A stretch of DNA of 64,000 nucleotides from Agromyces atrinae (GCF_013407835.1 NZ_JACCBI010000001.1:1054001-1118000), one strand, 5' to 3'; positions 33,587 through 46,168 are shown, counted from the stretch's first letter. Made by a program: numbers and translations. Notes: generated from the sequence alone by a model not told the origin.

Positions 33587-35086
33587 TCAGGCGTTGGCGC
33601 GCTCGAGCACGAGTTCGCGCACACGCGCGGCGTCGGCCTGACCCTTCATCGCCTTCATGACGGCACCGATGACGGCGCCGGCGGCCTGCACCTTGCCGTC
33701 GCGGATCTTCGCGAGAACGTCGGGCTGAGCCGCGAGAGCGTCGTCGATCGCTGCGATGAGCGCACCGTCGTCGGAGACGACCGCGAGACCACGCGCCTCG
33801 ACGACCTCGCTCGGCGAGCCCTCGCCCGCGACGACGCCCTCGAGCACCTGGCGCGCGAGACGGTCGGTCAGCGTACCGGCCTCGACGAGTCCGGCGAGCT
33901 CGGCGACGTGCTGCGGAGAGACGAGGGTCGAGGCCTCCGCATCGCTCGCGTTCGCGAGGCGGGCGATCTCACCCGTCCACCACTTGCGAGCGGCGGCCGG
34001 GGTCGCACCGGCTGCGACGGTCTCGGCGAGTTCGATGAGGAGGCCCGAGTTCGCGACGTCCTGGAACTCGAGATCGGTGAAGCCCCACTCCTCCTTGAGG
34101 CGGCGACGACGCGCCGCCGGAGCCTCGGGAAGGGCAGCACGCAGCTCCTCGATGAGCTCGGGCGCCGGAACGACGGGCAGGAGGTCGGGCTCGGGGAAGT
34201 AACGGTAGTCGTCGGCATCGCTCTTCGGGCGGCCGGCGCTCGTCGCACCCGTGTCCTCGTGCCAGTGGCGCGTCTCCTGGGTGATCGAGCCGCCCTTCGC
34301 GAGGATCGCGGCCTGACGTTGGATCTCGTAGCGCACGGCGCGCTCGATCGAACGCAGCGAGTTGACGTTCTTCGTCTCGGTGCGTGTGCCGAGCTTCTCG
34401 GCTCCGCGCGGGCGGAGCGAGACGTTCGCATCGCACCGCAGGTTGCCGCGCTCCATCTTCGCGTCGGAGATACCGAGCGCGAGCACGATGTCGCGGATCG
34501 TCGCGACGTACGCCTTCGCGAGCTCGGGGGCGTCGCCCTCGGCTCCGAAGATCGGACGGGTCACGATCTCGACGAGGGGAACACCGGCGCGGTTGTAGTC
34601 GACGAGCGAGTACTCGGCGCCCTGGATGCGACCGGTCGAGCCGCCGACGTGCGTGAGCTTGCCCGCGTCCTCTTCCATGTGCGCCCGCTCGATGGGGATC
34701 TCGAAGGCGCGGCCGTCGGCGAGCTCGACCTCGACGCTGCCGTCGAAGGCGATCGGCTCGTCGTACTGCGAGATCTGGTAGTTCTTCGCGAGGTCGGGGT
34801 AGAAGTAGTTCTTCCGCGCGAAGCGGCTCGACGGGGCGATCGAGCAGCCGAGCGCGAGGCCGAGGCTGATCGAGTACCGCACGGCCTGACCGTTGACCAC
34901 GGGGAGAGAACCGGGAAGACCGAGGCACGTCGGAGTGACGTTCGTGTTCGGGTCGGAACCGAAGTCGTTCGGCGCGGCCGAGAACATCTTCGTCTTCGTG
35001 TTGAGTTCGACGTGCACCTCGAGACCGATCACCGGCTCGAAGAGCTCGAGTGCGCGGTCGAAGTCCATGAGTTCTGCGCGAGCCAT
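33587..35086 (-). CDS. gatB: Asp/Glu-tRNA amidotransferase subunit B
   Basis: A 499-residue GatB subunit that activates mis-acylated Asp-tRNA(Asn)/Glu-tRNA(Gln) and uses ammonia channelled from GatA. The N-terminal cradle begins [20 protein letters not shown], and there are kinase-like motifs ([19 protein letters not shown]) and a C-terminal YqeY tail domain. The ATG at 35086 shares a base with the gatA stop (TGATG). Start by family similarity ([10 protein letters not shown]). Confidence 0.96.
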   Translation of the reverse strand: MARAELMDFDRALELFEPVIGLEVHVELNTKTKMFSAAPNDFGSDPNTNVTPTCLGLPGSLPVVNGQAVRYSISLGLALGCSIAPSSRFARKNYFYPDLAKNYQISQYDEPIAFDGSVEVELADGRAFEIPIERAHMEEDAGKLTHVGGSTGRIQGAEYSLVDYNRAGVPLVEIVTRPIFGAEGDAPELAKAYVATIRDIVLALGISDAKMERGNLRCDANVSLRPRGAEKLGTRTETKNVNSLRSIERAVRYEIQRQAAILAKGGSITQETRHWHEDTGATSAGRPKSDADDYRYFPEPDLLPVVPAPELIEELRAALPEAPAARRRRLKEEWGFTDLEFQDVANSGLLIELAETVAAGATPAAARKWWTGEIARLANASDAEASTLVSPQHVAELAGLVEAGTLTDRLARQVLEGVVAGEGSPSEVVEARGLAVVSDDGALIAAIDDALAAQPDVLAKIRDGKVQAAGAVIGAVMKAMKGQADAARVRELVLERANA

Positions 35087-36618
35087 CAGAGCGCACCTTC
35101 CTCGGTCGCAGCCATTTCGTGCGGGGTGAGCGACGGCGCCTTCGCGAGCAGCGGGCCGCCCCACTGGTCTTCGAGTAGTCGCTCGAGAGCGCCGCCGACA
35201 CCGTAGAGTCGAGCGTCCTCGCGAGCCGGCGCCAGGAACTGGATGCCGACGGGGAGTCCGTCTTCGTCGGCGAGGCCGGCGGGCACCGAGATGCCCGGTA
35301 CGCCCGCGAGGTTCGCGGGGATCGTCGCGATGTCGTTGAGGTACATCGCGAGCGGGTCGTCGAGCTTCTCGCCGAGACGGAACGCCGTCGTCGGGGCCGT
35401 CGGCGAGGCGAGCACGTCGACGCCGGCGAACGCGGCGTCGAAGTCGCGCTGCACGAGCGTGCGCACCTTCTGGGCGCTGCCGTAGTAGGCGTCGTAGTAG
35501 CCGGCCGACAGGGCGTAGGTGCCGAGGATGATGCGTCGCTTCGTCTCGGGGCCGAAGCCGGCCTCACGCGTCGCCGCCATGACCTGCTCGACCGTTCCGC
35601 CGCCCTCGGGGTTCACCCGGAGGCCGAAGCGCACCGAGTCGAACTTGGCGAGGTTCGACGACGCCTCGGCGGGCATGATCAGGTAGTACGCCGCGACGGC
35701 GTACTCGAAGTGCGGGGCGCTGACCTCGACGATCTCGGCACCGTTCTTCTCGAGCAGCGCGAGAGCCTCGTGGAAACGCGCGAGGACGCCGGCCTGGAAG
35801 CCTTCGCCGTCGAGTTCGCGGATCACTCCGATACGCAAGCCCGCGACATCCGCTCGCCGCACGGCGTCGGCCATGGACGGCCAGGTGCCGGGGATCGACG
35901 TCGAGTCCTTCGGGTCGTGTCCGCCGATGATGTCGTGGAGCAGAGCCGCGTCGAGCACGGTGCGCGTGACGGGGCCGATCTGGTCGAGCGACGAGGCGAG
36001 CGCGATCGAGCCGTAGCGGCTGACGGCGCCGTAGGTCGGCTTCACGCCGACCGTGCCCGTGACGTGAGCGGGCTGGCGGATCGAGCCGCCCGTGTCGCTG
36101 CCGAGGGCGAGGGGCGCCTCGAAGGCGGCGACGGCCGCGGCCGAACCGCCGCCGGAGCCGCCGGGGATGCGGTCGAGGTCCCAGGGGTTGTGCGTCGGAC
36201 CGTACGCGGAGTGCTCGGTCGACGAACCCATGGCGAATTCGTCCATGTTCGTCTTGCCGAGAGGGATGAGACCGGCTTCGCGGATGCGCGTGACGGGCGT
36301 CGCATCGTACGGCGGGAGCCAGCCCTCGAGGATGCGGGAGCCGGCCGTCGAGGGCATGCCCTTCGTGACGAGCACGTCCTTGATTGCGATGGGGACGCCG
36401 GCGAGCTCGTGGAGCGACTCGCCCGCGGCGCGGCGGCGGTCGACATCGGCAGCCGTCTCGAGGGCGTGCTCGCCCGCGACGTGCAGGAAGGCGTGGACGG
36501 CGCCGTCGACCGCGTCGATGCGGTCGAGGTGGGCGCGGGTCGCCTCGACGGACGACACGTCGCCCGCGCGGAGTGCTTCGCCGAGCGCGCTCGCGCTCAG
36601 TCGGGTGAGGTCGCTCAC
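35086..36618 (-). CDS. gatA: Asp/Glu-tRNA amidotransferase subunit A
   Basis: A 510-residue amidase-signature protein that hydrolyses glutamine to supply ammonia to GatB. The Ser-cisSer-Lys triad is visible as the Lys in [10 protein letters not shown] (near residue 80) and the serines in [14 protein letters not shown] and [11 protein letters not shown]. The GTG start overlaps the gatC stop by GTGA. Full length. Confidence 0.96.
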   Translation of the reverse strand: MSDLTRLSASALGEALRAGDVSSVEATRAHLDRIDAVDGAVHAFLHVAGEHALETAADVDRRRAAGESLHELAGVPIAIKDVLVTKGMPSTAGSRILEGWLPPYDATPVTRIREAGLIPLGKTNMDEFAMGSSTEHSAYGPTHNPWDLDRIPGGSGGGSAAAVAAFEAPLALGSDTGGSIRQPAHVTGTVGVKPTYGAVSRYGSIALASSLDQIGPVTRTVLDAALLHDIIGGHDPKDSTSIPGTWPSMADAVRRADVAGLRIGVIRELDGEGFQAGVLARFHEALALLEKNGAEIVEVSAPHFEYAVAAYYLIMPAEASSNLAKFDSVRFGLRVNPEGGGTVEQVMAATREAGFGPETKRRIILGTYALSAGYYDAYYGSAQKVRTLVQRDFDAAFAGVDVLASPTAPTTAFRLGEKLDDPLAMYLNDIATIPANLAGVPGISVPAGLADEDGLPVGIQFLAPAREDARLYGVGGALERLLEDQWGGPLLAKAPSLTPHEMAATEEGAL

Positions 36619-36917
36619 TGTTCTTCTCCCAGGATCGCGGACACGACGAACCGGCTGCCGTCACTCTCGGGGGCGCCCGAGAGCGCCTCCTCGACGGTGA
36701 GCACGTCGTCGCCGATGACATCGTCGCGGTAGACGTTCTCGAGCGGGATCGGGTGGCTCGTCGGCGGCACGTCGGGCGTCGCCACCTCGCTCACCTTCTC
36801 GACGGCGGTCATGATCTGACCGAGCTCCGTCGTGAGGGTCTCGATCTCTTCGGGGCTGAGCGCGATGCGCGCGAGGCCGGCGAGGTGCGCGACCTGCTCG
36901 GCGCTGATTTCAGACAT
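36615..36917 (-). CDS. gatC: Asp/Glu-tRNA amidotransferase subunit C
   Basis: A 100-residue GatC belt subunit that stabilises Gat[20 protein letters not shown](V)YRDD and the conserved C-terminal FVV region are present. First gene of the gatCAB operon; ATG at 36917 with GGAGA upstream and a TAGAAT -10 box at 36951-36956 on the minus strand. The presence of GatCAB means tRNA-dependent amidation is used for Gln-tRNA and/or Asn-tRNA. Confidence 0.95.
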   Translation of the reverse strand: MSEISAEQVAHLAGLARIALSPEEIETLTTELGQIMTAVEKVSEVATPDVPPTSHPIPLENVYRDDVIGDDVLTVEEALSGAPESDGSRFVVSAILGEEQ

Positions 36918-36950
36918 GGGTCTCCATCGGCAAGTGAGGGGGTTGATCCG

Positions 36951-36956
36951 ATTCTA
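36951..36956 (-). promoter_or_regulatory. -10 box of gatCAB operon
   Basis: TAGAAT on the minus strand, 33 nt before the gatC ATG, leaving a leader that includes the GGAGA ribosome site. Confidence 0.45.
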
Positions 36957-36993
36957 TTCGGCGAGCCGCTCTCGGCGCGCCGCTCGGGTGGTG

Positions 36994-38808
36994 TCAGTCG
37001 ACCGCACGGGCTCCGAACAGCCCCACGCCGTGGGTGTGCAGGGCCTTGTACGCGTCGCCGTAGGTCTGCGGTTCTTCATCGTCGGGCACCCCCGCGCGCG
37101 CGAGCAGCAGTCCGAGCAGACCGCGCGCGGGCGGGCTCAGGGGCTTGTCCTTATGGGCGTGAGCCGGGTGCGGCGCCGTCGCCTGCGGGTTCGGCGGGAG
37201 GTACTGCGGCGTCGGGGAGGGCCACGTCGACGGATGACGGGGGCTCGAGCGGTTCACGATCGAGAACAGGTCGTTGGCGCCTTCGTCGCGCCGTGTCAGC
37301 GGCTTCAGACCGTGGCGACGATTGAGCGTCGAGATGACGGAGCCGTGATGCATCTCATCGTGGATGATCGTTCCCGATCGCGTGTACGCGGAGATCGCGA
37401 TGGCCGGCACACGGCACCCGAGGCGATCGAAGCCGAACCCCATCTCACCGGCCCCCGCGCTCGTCGGCGGTTCGGCCTCGGGCGGCGCGACATGGTCGAA
37501 GGTGCCCCCGTGCTCGTCGAAGGTGATGAGCAGCATGGTGTTGAGCGCATTCGACCCCGTCGGCGAGGCGCTCGACTTCACGGCGTTGTAGATCTGGAAG
37601 ATCAGCGCCTCTCCGGCGCGCACGTCGGAGACGGCGCTGTCGATGACGGTCGAGCCGTCGACCGCACTCTCGCGGAGCGTACCGAAGGGCGGGTGGAAGT
37701 CGTTGTGGTTGTACGTCATGCGGGGCTCGATGAACGCATAGGCCGGCAGCGTTCCCTCCCGAGCATCGCGGTAGAACTGGTCCATCGTGGCGAAGTGGTC
37801 GGTCGCCCAGTACTTCTCGAGCGTCGGCGCGTGGAGCACGCCGGTGAACGAGACGAGCTGCAGTTCGTCGAAGTAGATGCGCCAACTGAGCCCCGCGTCT
37901 TCGAGCCTGTTGAAGATCGTCGGGATGGGGTCGGCATCGAGCCACTTGTCGTATCCGCCGCCGTGCTTGTTGGTGACGAAGCCGTGCGACTGCGACGCGT
38001 GGAAGAACGACCGGTTGCAGAACGTCTGCGAGGGAACGGCGCAGAACCAGTGGTCGAACACCGCGAACTCCTTCGCGAGCGTCGAGAGCACCGGAAGCAT
38101 CTCGGGCGAGAAGCCGCCCATGATCTGCGCGGCCTCCTCGCTCGACGGTGCGACGCCCTTCTTCAGTCGTTCGTAGTTGATGACGTAGTCGGCGAGGAAG
38201 CCGTCCATCGTCGGTGCCGTGCCCGCGGCGGGGGCGTTGAAGGGGGCCGCCATCGCTTCGACGTAGAGCTTCGCGTTCGATGCCGGATCGACCGTTCCGA
38301 AGATCTGCGTGTTGACGTGGGGGAACTCTTCGCCCGGGTCGGGGTTCGGCATGCCCATCACCGTGTCGGTCGCCCCGTCGTAGACATGAGCGGCGACGCG
38401 CGAGCCGTCGGGGGCCGTGTTGGCGTAGTCGCCGAACGCGAGCCCGTCGAAGGATTCGCCCGACGGAAGCGTGTCGGGCGTGTAGAGCCACCCGAGGAGG
38501 TTGTCGAAGGACCGGTTCTCGCCCATGACGACGATGAGGTGGTCGAAACCGGCGACCTCGCGCGGGTTGAGTGCCGCGAAGTCGTCGGCACCCTCGGCGA
38601 ACCCGAGCTGGTGACCGATCGCTGCGCCCGTCGCGCCGCCGGCCGCTCCCCCGACGACCACTCCGGCCGCGGCGATGCCGCCGTACTTCAGGAAGTCGCG
38701 ACGCGACGATCCCGGCCCGGATGTCTCGTCGACGGAATCAGACCGGCTCGAAATAGACCGGCTCGAATCAGGCTGGCTCGAATCGACCCGCTTCTTCCCT
38801 CGCGCCAT
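36994..38808 (-). CDS. Tat-exported phosphoesterase (phospholipase C type)
   Basis: A 604-residue alkaline-phosphatase-superfamily phosphoesterase (PF04185: acid phosphatase / phospholipase C). The long N-terminus contains a Tat motif SSRRDFLKYGG near residue 34, followed by a Gly/Ala/Val signal segment to about 65. The catalytic domain opens FDHLIVVMGENRSFDNLLGW, where the Asn/Glu-Asn region binds metal and substrate. It continues through WFCAVPSQTFCNRSFFHA and TFDEHGGTFDHVAPP. The first 33 residues are Ser/Asp/Arg-rich with pentapeptide repeats. It sits between ligA and gatC, whose genes are housekeeping. Substrate (phospholipid or phosphate monoester) cannot be decided. Confidence 0.88.
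   Translation of the reverse strand: MARGKKRVDSSQPDSSRSISSRSDSVDETSGPGSSRRDFLKYGGIAAAGVVVGGAAGGATGAAIGHQLGFAEGADDFAALNPREVAGFDHLIVVMGENRSFDNLLGWLYTPDTLPSGESFDGLAFGDYANTAPDGSRVAAHVYDGATDTVMGMPNPDPGEEFPHVNTQIFGTVDPASNAKLYVEAMAAPFNAPAAGTAPTMDGFLADYVINYERLKKGVAPSSEEAAQIMGGFSPEMLPVLSTLAKEFAVFDHWFCAVPSQTFCNRSFFHASQSHGFVTNKHGGGYDKWLDADPIPTIFNRLEDAGLSWRIYFDELQLVSFTGVLHAPTLEKYWATDHFATMDQFYRDAREGTLPAYAFIEPRMTYNHNDFHPPFGTLRESAVDGSTVIDSAVSDVRAGEALIFQIYNAVKSSASPTGSNALNTMLLITFDEHGGTFDHVAPPEAEPPTSAGAGEMGFGFDRLGCRVPAIAISAYTRSGTIIHDEMHHGSVISTLNRRHGLKPLTRRDEGANDLFSIVNRSSPRHPSTWPSPTPQYLPPNPQATAPHPAHAHKDKPLSPPARGLLGLLLARAGVPDDEEPQTYGDAYKALHTHGVGLFGARAVD
38741..38785 (-). repeat. three 15-bp tandem repeats in signal region
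   Basis: Units at 38741-38755, 38756-38770 and 38771-38785 (type GACCGGCTCGAATCA) differ by a few bases. In frame they encode pentapeptides DSSQP, DSSRS, ISSRS ahead of the Tat signal. Because the unit is a multiple of three, copy-number change would not shift the frame. Confidence 0.7.
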
Positions 38809-38849
38809 GTCCGCCCTCCCGACCGTTTCCCACAGAGTAGTGCGCGGCC

Positions 38850-41192
<2,343 letters not shown>

Positions 41193-41317
41193 GGACTGAC
41201 CACCGACGTTCTCCGTGCGACGTCGCGAAACCCGCCGAACGGTAACGGGGCCGTCGGCGCCGGGCAGAAGCGTCGCCACTTCCTGCATGATGGGGTACGT
41301 CGAAGGAGCAGCACACG

Positions 41318-42472
41318 GTGAAGTACTTTCTTGTCGCACCCGTCGAGGGTGCGGGCACGACGCCCCCGCCCCCGCCCGTCACAGCGAGCGACGGGTCGCG
41401 CTCGCGCATCCTCGGCACGGGCGTCGCGGTCCGCAGCAGACTCGATCACCGTCAGAGCGAACTGCACCAGGAGTGGCGGGGCGTCTCGCCCGAGCGGTTG
41501 GCTCGCGCAGCACCGGCCGGTTTCCGCATCGAGGCGGCCTGGCTCGTCGCATCGCGGTCGGAGTCCGTGCTCGCCGCCCTCGTCGAGCACACCGACGCGG
41601 CGAGCGCACCGCTCGACGTCCTCACGATCGAGGCGGCGCTCAGCGATGTGGCCGCCGCGATCCTCCGATCGTCCGATGCGCCCGCCGACGCTCAGCTGCT
41701 GTGGGTCAATCGCACCGTCCTCCTGCCGAACGACACGGCCGTGCCCGCGCAGTGGAACGACGCGTCGATCGTGACCGCCGAACTCGTCGCGAGCAGCGCG
41801 GAGCCACCGATCCTCGCCGACTTCGGGTGGGGTAACAACGCGGTGCGCGGCTGGCCTCCCGGCGACGACGCGATGGCGCAGCAGATCCTCATGGGCCTCG
41901 TCGATGCGCAGACCGTGTGGCGCGAGATCGAAGCGCTCTCGGCCGAATCGGCGCGCATCGTGCACAACGTCGTCGATCGTGACTCCGTCGCTCGGCGACG
42001 CGGCTACCAGAGCACGCTCGACGACCTGCAGAAGCTCTCGGCGGGCATGGCCGCCCACCACCTCGCCTACGACGACGTGCTCCTCAGCATCCAGGGCGCA
42101 CGGCGCGCGGCGGCACGCGCGTCCCTCTCGGCCTGGAACTACGACGAGGTGGCCGAGCGCGTCGGCCGACGGATCTCCGACATCGCCGCCGTCATCCGTC
42201 AACGGAAGGACGCGCTCGACCGCACCTATCAGGGTCTCGTCGGCGCGATCGGTGTCGTGCTCTCCCTCGTGGTCTTCATCGACCTCTTACTGTCGTTCAT
42301 CTCGACGTCGTTCTCGGGGGTCGACGCGGTCCCCGGCACGGGTTCGCCGCTCGGCGTCCTGAGCTGGTTCCGATCGGTCGAGACCGACTGGCTGTTCGCC
42401 GCGACGGCCGGAATCATCCTCCTCGTCATCGGCCTGCTGGCGCTCTCGCGACGCGCACGGAGAGCCGTATGA
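41318..42472 (+). CDS. membrane protein of unknown function, partner of lyase-fold gene
   Basis: A 384-residue protein I do not recognise. A short N-terminal segment (MKYFLVAPV) is followed by a proline run, then a soluble domain to about residue 200 (RIEAAWLVASRSESVLAALVE; AQLLWVNRTVLLPND). A long helical region (about 200-300) comes next, and two membrane helices (about 305-328 and 357-377) end in a basic tail. Helical body plus C-terminal membrane pair recalls CorA-like topology, but the CorA GMN motif is absent. GTG at 41318 has GAAGGAG 9 nt upstream. It overlaps the next gene by ATGA and must be co-translated with it. Confidence 0.7.
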   Translation: MKYFLVAPVEGAGTTPPPPPVTASDGSRSRILGTGVAVRSRLDHRQSELHQEWRGVSPERLARAAPAGFRIEAAWLVASRSESVLAALVEHTDAASAPLDVLTIEAALSDVAAAILRSSDAPADAQLLWVNRTVLLPNDTAVPAQWNDASIVTAELVASSAEPPILADFGWGNNAVRGWPPGDDAMAQQILMGLVDAQTVWREIEALSAESARIVHNVVDRDSVARRRGYQSTLDDLQKLSAGMAAHHLAYDDVLLSIQGARRAAARASLSAWNYDEVAERVGRRISDIAAVIRQRKDALDRTYQGLVGAIGVVLSLVVFIDLLLSFISTSFSGVDAVPGTGSPLGVLSWFRSVETDWLFAATAGIILLVIGLLALSRRARRAV

Positions 42473-43785
42473 ACGCCCCGAACGTCTCGAGGGCCGCTCT
42501 CGGCCGCGTCGTCGCGAGCCTCGCGACGCGCTCTCCCGCGCCGGCCTGGCGGGAAGCACGCGAACGCATCGTCGCCGAGCGCGCGGCCGTCGACGGTCTC
42601 CTCTCGGCGGACCCGGTTCCGAGCATCTACGGATTCACGACCCTCCTCGGCCACCTCGACGCCGAGCTCACCGGAGTCGACGACGTGCACGCGACCCAGC
42701 GTCTGCTCCTCGAGAGCCACCTCATCGGCGACGCCTACGACATCTCGGCATCCGTCGCCCGTCTCGTGTCGGCCGCGAAGACCGAGCAGCTGCACCAGGG
42801 CGGCAGCGGCATCGATCCCGACCTCTACGACCTCGTCGTCGAGTCCACGACCCGATTCGACCGGCCGATCCGGGGCGCCTGGTCGGCCTCCTACGGCTCG
42901 GGCGACGTCGTCCCGGCGTCGTGGTGGGCCTCGGCCGTCGTCGGCGACCGCGCACTCGTCAGCGGCAGCACGATCGCCCTCATCAACGGATCGTTCTACG
43001 CCGCGGCCGTCGCGACGCTCGCGTCACTGAAGCTCATCGATGCGACGTCGCGTGTCCTCGCGCTGCTCGCCCGCCACTCGCCCGTCGCCGAGACGGCACC
43101 CGTGCGCGGTGACGGGCTCCCCGCCGAACAACTCGTCTCCGTGTTCGACCGTCATCCGTCGCCGCCTCCGGGCGACGCGCAGGCGCCCGTGAGTCTCCGC
43201 GACTCCGCACCCGTCATCGATACGGCTCTCACGACGTTCCGACACCTGGGCTCCGCCCTCGAACGACGACTCGGCCGCACATCCGCCAACCCGCTCTTCA
43301 TCGGGGAGGGCTCCTCGTTCCGCGCGACGAGCCAGTCGAGCTTCCTCGACCCCGTGCTCACCCTCGCCCTCGGGGATGCCGAGCAACTTGCGCGCCTCGT
43401 GCTCGGCATCGCTCACCGCGTCTCGGTGCACACGGCGGCTGCGGCCGCGTCGACGGGCGCCGCACGCCCCGACCTCGTGCAGCCGCCGAAGGTCATCAGC
43501 GCGCTCATCGAACGCGCCGACCGCCTCGGCGGACGCCCGACGCGCTTCAGCGGCGACGACTCGGAGGGCGTCGAAGACCTCCGCGACGGCGCGCTGCTCT
43601 CGGCGATCACGGTGCTCGAACTCGCGCGCCTCATCGAGGACGCCGTCGACCTCCTCGGCGGACCGGCATCGGATGACGCGGAGGAGATCCGGCGTGCACT
43701 CCAGAGCGAACTGCTGGGCGCCGAAGCACCCGAGGGGCTCGACGAGGCCGTGAGCACGATCGCCCCGAGCCCCTTCTGGTTCTGA
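42469..43785 (+). CDS. divergent histidase/PAL-fold protein with altered MIO motif
   Basis: A 438-residue protein that appears to be a remote member of the aromatic amino acid ammonia-lyase superfamily. PSIYGFTTLLG (residues 51-61) matches the catalytic-Tyr loop VYGVTTGFG. SYGSGDVVPA (141-150) sits where lyases have S-x-GASGDLAPL, so the tripeptide that cyclises to the MIO cofactor would be Gly-Ser-Gly instead of Ala-Ser-Gly. LINGSFYAAA (171-180) matches LLNGT, and NPLF (274-277) matches the late NP motif. It is shorter than true lyases (about 500). Activity is uncertain. It is coupled to the membrane protein gene upstream and convergent with mnmA. Confidence 0.65.
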   Translation: MNAPNVSRAALGRVVASLATRSPAPAWREARERIVAERAAVDGLLSADPVPSIYGFTTLLGHLDAELTGVDDVHATQRLLLESHLIGDAYDISASVARLVSAAKTEQLHQGGSGIDPDLYDLVVESTTRFDRPIRGAWSASYGSGDVVPASWWASAVVGDRALVSGSTIALINGSFYAAAVATLASLKLIDATSRVLALLARHSPVAETAPVRGDGLPAEQLVSVFDRHPSPPPGDAQAPVSLRDSAPVIDTALTTFRHLGSALERRLGRTSANPLFIGEGSSFRATSQSSFLDPVLTLALGDAEQLARLVLGIAHRVSVHTAAAAASTGAARPDLVQPPKVISALIERADRLGGRPTRFSGDDSEGVEDLRDGALLSAITVLELARLIEDAVDLLGGPASDDAEEIRRALQSELLGAEAPEGLDEAVSTIAPSPFWF

Positions 43786-43791
43786 CCGAGG

Positions 43792-44898
43792 TCAGGCGGG
43801 CACGGGAACCGCGCTCACCGTGCGGTCGATCGTGAACTGCCCGAGCACCCGCGTGCCGAGGTAGACGACGGCGGTCTGTCCCGGCGCGACGCCGTCGAGC
43901 GGGATGTCGGGGACGACGACGAACTCGTCGCCGTCGAGACGCGCGACGGCCGGAACGGGGTCGGCGTGCGCGCGGATCTGCACGTCGCACGCGAACGGCG
44001 TCGTCGCATCGACGGGGGCGAGACCGGCCCACGTGTACCGGACTCCCGCGATCTCGCCGATGGCGAGCGCTTCCTTCGGACCGACGATGACGGTGTTCTC
44101 CTTCGGCCGCACCTCGAGCACGAAGCGCGGCTTGCCGTCGTCGGCGGGAGTGCCGAGGCGGAGGCCCCGACGCTGACCCACGGTGAAGGCGTGCGCGCCC
44201 TCGTGCGAGCCGACGACCGCGCCGGAGCGATCGAGCACCTCGCCTGTCGCCGTGCCGACGCGCTCGGCGAGCCAGCCACGCGTGTCGCCGTCGGGGATGA
44301 AGCAGATGTCGTGCGAGTCGGGCTTCTGGGCGACCGACAGTCCGCGACGCTCGGCCTCGGCGCGCACGAGGTCCTTCGACGGGGTGTCGCCGAGGGGGAA
44401 GTACGCGTGCGCGAGCTGCTCGGCGGTGAGCACTCCGAGCACGTACGACTGGTCCTTCGCCCACGCGCTCGCGCGGTGCAGTTCGCGGTTGCCGGCCTCG
44501 TCGACGGTGATCGTCGCGTAGTGGCCCGTGCACACGGCGTCGAAACCGAGGGCGATCGCCTTCTCGAGGAGCGCGGCGAACTTGATGCGTTCGTTGCAGC
44601 GCATGCAGGGGTTGGGGGTCCGGCCGGCCGAGTACTCGGCGATGAAGTCGTCGACGACGTCGGCCTTGAACCGCTCCGAGAAGTCCCACACGTAGTACGG
44701 GATGTCGAGTTTGTTGGCCGCCCGCTGCGCGTCCATCGAGTCCTCGATCGTGCAGCAGCCGCGGCTGCCCGTGCGGAGCGTGCCCGGCATGCGGCTGAGC
44801 GCGAGGTGCACACCGACGACCTCGTGGCCCGCGTCGACGGCACGCGCGGCGGCGACGGCGGAGTCGACCCCACCACTCATCGCTGCAAGAACCTTCAC
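43792..44898 (-). CDS. mnmA: tRNA 2-thiouridylase MnmA
   Basis: A 368-residue PP-loop enzyme that thiolates U34 of Lys, Glu and Gln tRNAs using sulfur passed from a cysteine desulfurase. PP-loop SGGVDS is at residues 8-13, the nucleophilic Cys98 in NPCMRCN, and the partner Cys in HDICFI. An in-frame GTG 6 nt further upstream exists, but TAGGAT lies directly before it and 6 nt before the GTG at 44898. The leaderless pattern and the family start [10 protein letters not shown] both favour 44898. It follows the desulfurase gene by 52 nt. Confidence 0.93.
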   Translation of the reverse strand: MKVLAAMSGGVDSAVAAARAVDAGHEVVGVHLALSRMPGTLRTGSRGCCTIEDSMDAQRAANKLDIPYYVWDFSERFKADVVDDFIAEYSAGRTPNPCMRCNERIKFAALLEKAIALGFDAVCTGHYATITVDEAGNRELHRASAWAKDQSYVLGVLTAEQLAHAYFPLGDTPSKDLVRAEAERRGLSVAQKPDSHDICFIPDGDTRGWLAERVGTATGEVLDRSGAVVGSHEGAHAFTVGQRRGLRLGTPADDGKPRFVLEVRPKENTVIVGPKEALAIGEIAGVRYTWAGLAPVDATTPFACDVQIRAHADPVPAVARLDGDEFVVVPDIPLDGVAPGQTAVVYLGTRVLGQFTIDRTVSAVPVPA

Positions 44899-44904
44899 CC
44901 GCAC

Positions 44905-44910
44905 ATCCTA
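44905..44910 (-). promoter_or_regulatory. leaderless -10 box of mnmA
   Basis: TAGGAT on the minus strand, 6 nt before GTG at 44898. It decides between two candidate GTG starts. Confidence 0.6.
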
Positions 44911-44950
44911 CGCGAGGCCTGCGGGGCGGCGGCTGGGAGGGCGAGCGAGC

Positions 44951-46168
44951 TCAGCGGTCGAACGAGGTGGAACGCGCCGCCATGCCCGCTCGCGAGGCCT
45001 GCGCGTGCGCGGCGGGCAGTGCGGCGAGGAACGCGTCGACGTCGTCATCCGTCGTCGTGTGCCCGAGGGTGACCCGCAGTGCTCCTCGCGCCTCGACCTC
45101 GCTGCGTCCGAGGGCGAGCAGGACGTGCGAGGGCTCGGCGACGCCGGCCTGGCACGCCGATCCCGTCGACACCGAGACGCCCGACGCGTCGAGGAGGAAG
45201 AGGAGCGAATCGCCCTCGCAACCCTCGAACGAGAAGTGCGCATTGCCCGGCAGACGGTCGTGCGCGTCGCCGTTGAGCCGCGCGCCCGGAACGCTCTCCG
45301 CGACGCCCGCGACGAGTCGATCGCGCAGTGCGCCGAGGCGCGCCGACTCGGCATCGAGATCGGCGAGGGCGACGGATGACGCGGCTGCGAACGACACCGC
45401 GGCGGCGAGGTCCTGTGTGCCGGAGCGCAGGCGTCGCTGCTGCCCTCCGCCGTGCAGGAGCGGCTCGACCTCTGCCGAACGGGCGAGCACGAGGGCGGCG
45501 ATGCCGACCGGTCCGCCGATCTTGTGCGCCGAGACGCTCACGGCGACGAGGCCCGTCGCGCCGCGGGAGCCCGACGCCGCCCGGACGGCTTTCAGATCGA
45601 TGGGCACGTGACCGTATGCGGCGATCGCGTCGACGTGCAGGGGGACGTCGTACCTCGCGGCGAGCGCCGCCACGGCCTCGACGGGTTGGATCGTGCCGAT
45701 CTCGTTGCTCGCCCAGAGCATCGACACGACGGCGACGCGCTGCCCCTCGCGCTCGAGGACCGCCTCGAGCGCGGTCACGTCGACGCGGCCGTCCGCATCG
45801 AGTGGGACGTGGACGATCTCGGCGCCTTCGTGCCGCTCGAGCCACTCGACCGTGTCGATCGTCGCGTGGTGCTCGCCGTCGGGGACGACGACGACGGGGC
45901 GCAGGGCGTCCTGCTGCCGGCGCCAGTAGAGGCCCTTGATCGCGAGGTTCACGGCTTCGGTGCCGGTGCTCGTGAAGACGACCTCGATGGGATCGGCACC
46001 GAGGCCCGACGCGATCGTCTCGCGCGCCTCTTCGAGCAGTCGCTTCGCGTGCTGCCCCATGGTGTGGATCGACGACGGATTGCCGACGACGCCGAGCGCC
46101 GCGACGAGGGCGTCACGCGCCTCGGGGCGAAGCGGCGTCGTCGCCGCGTGGTCGAGATAGACCGGCAT
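44951..46168 (-). CDS. cysteine desulfurase (IscS/NifS type)
   Basis: A 405-residue PLP enzyme that strips sulfur from cysteine. YLDHAATTPL opens the protein; the PLP Lys is in VSVSAHKIGGPVG; the persulfide Cys is in STGSACQAG near residue 330; the HGGGQQRRLRSGT loop is typical of class I enzymes. The gene is next to mnmA and probably supplies its sulfur directly, since no Tus relay genes are seen. ATG at 46168 with GGAGG upstream. It is divergent from glgX. Confidence 0.93.
   Translation of the reverse strand: MPVYLDHAATTPLRPEARDALVAALGVVGNPSSIHTMGQHAKRLLEEARETIASGLGADPIEVVFTSTGTEAVNLAIKGLYWRRQQDALRPVVVVPDGEHHATIDTVEWLERHEGAEIVHVPLDADGRVDVTALEAVLEREGQRVAVVSMLWASNEIGTIQPVEAVAALAARYDVPLHVDAIAAYGHVPIDLKAVRAASGSRGATGLVAVSVSAHKIGGPVGIAALVLARSAEVEPLLHGGGQQRRLRSGTQDLAAAVSFAAASSVALADLDAESARLGALRDRLVAGVAESVPGARLNGDAHDRLPGNAHFSFEGCEGDSLLFLLDASGVSVSTGSACQAGVAEPSHVLLALGRSEVEARGALRVTLGHTTTDDDVDAFLAALPAAHAQASRAGMAARSTSFDR

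Noticed and set aside
38741..38785. Possible CRISPR array
   Set aside because: Repeats are only 15 bp, directly abutting, in frame and inside a coding gene; there are no spacers or cas genes.
41318..42472. CorA-type magnesium channel
   Set aside because: The C-terminal two-helix layout is similar, but the GMN loop motif is absent.
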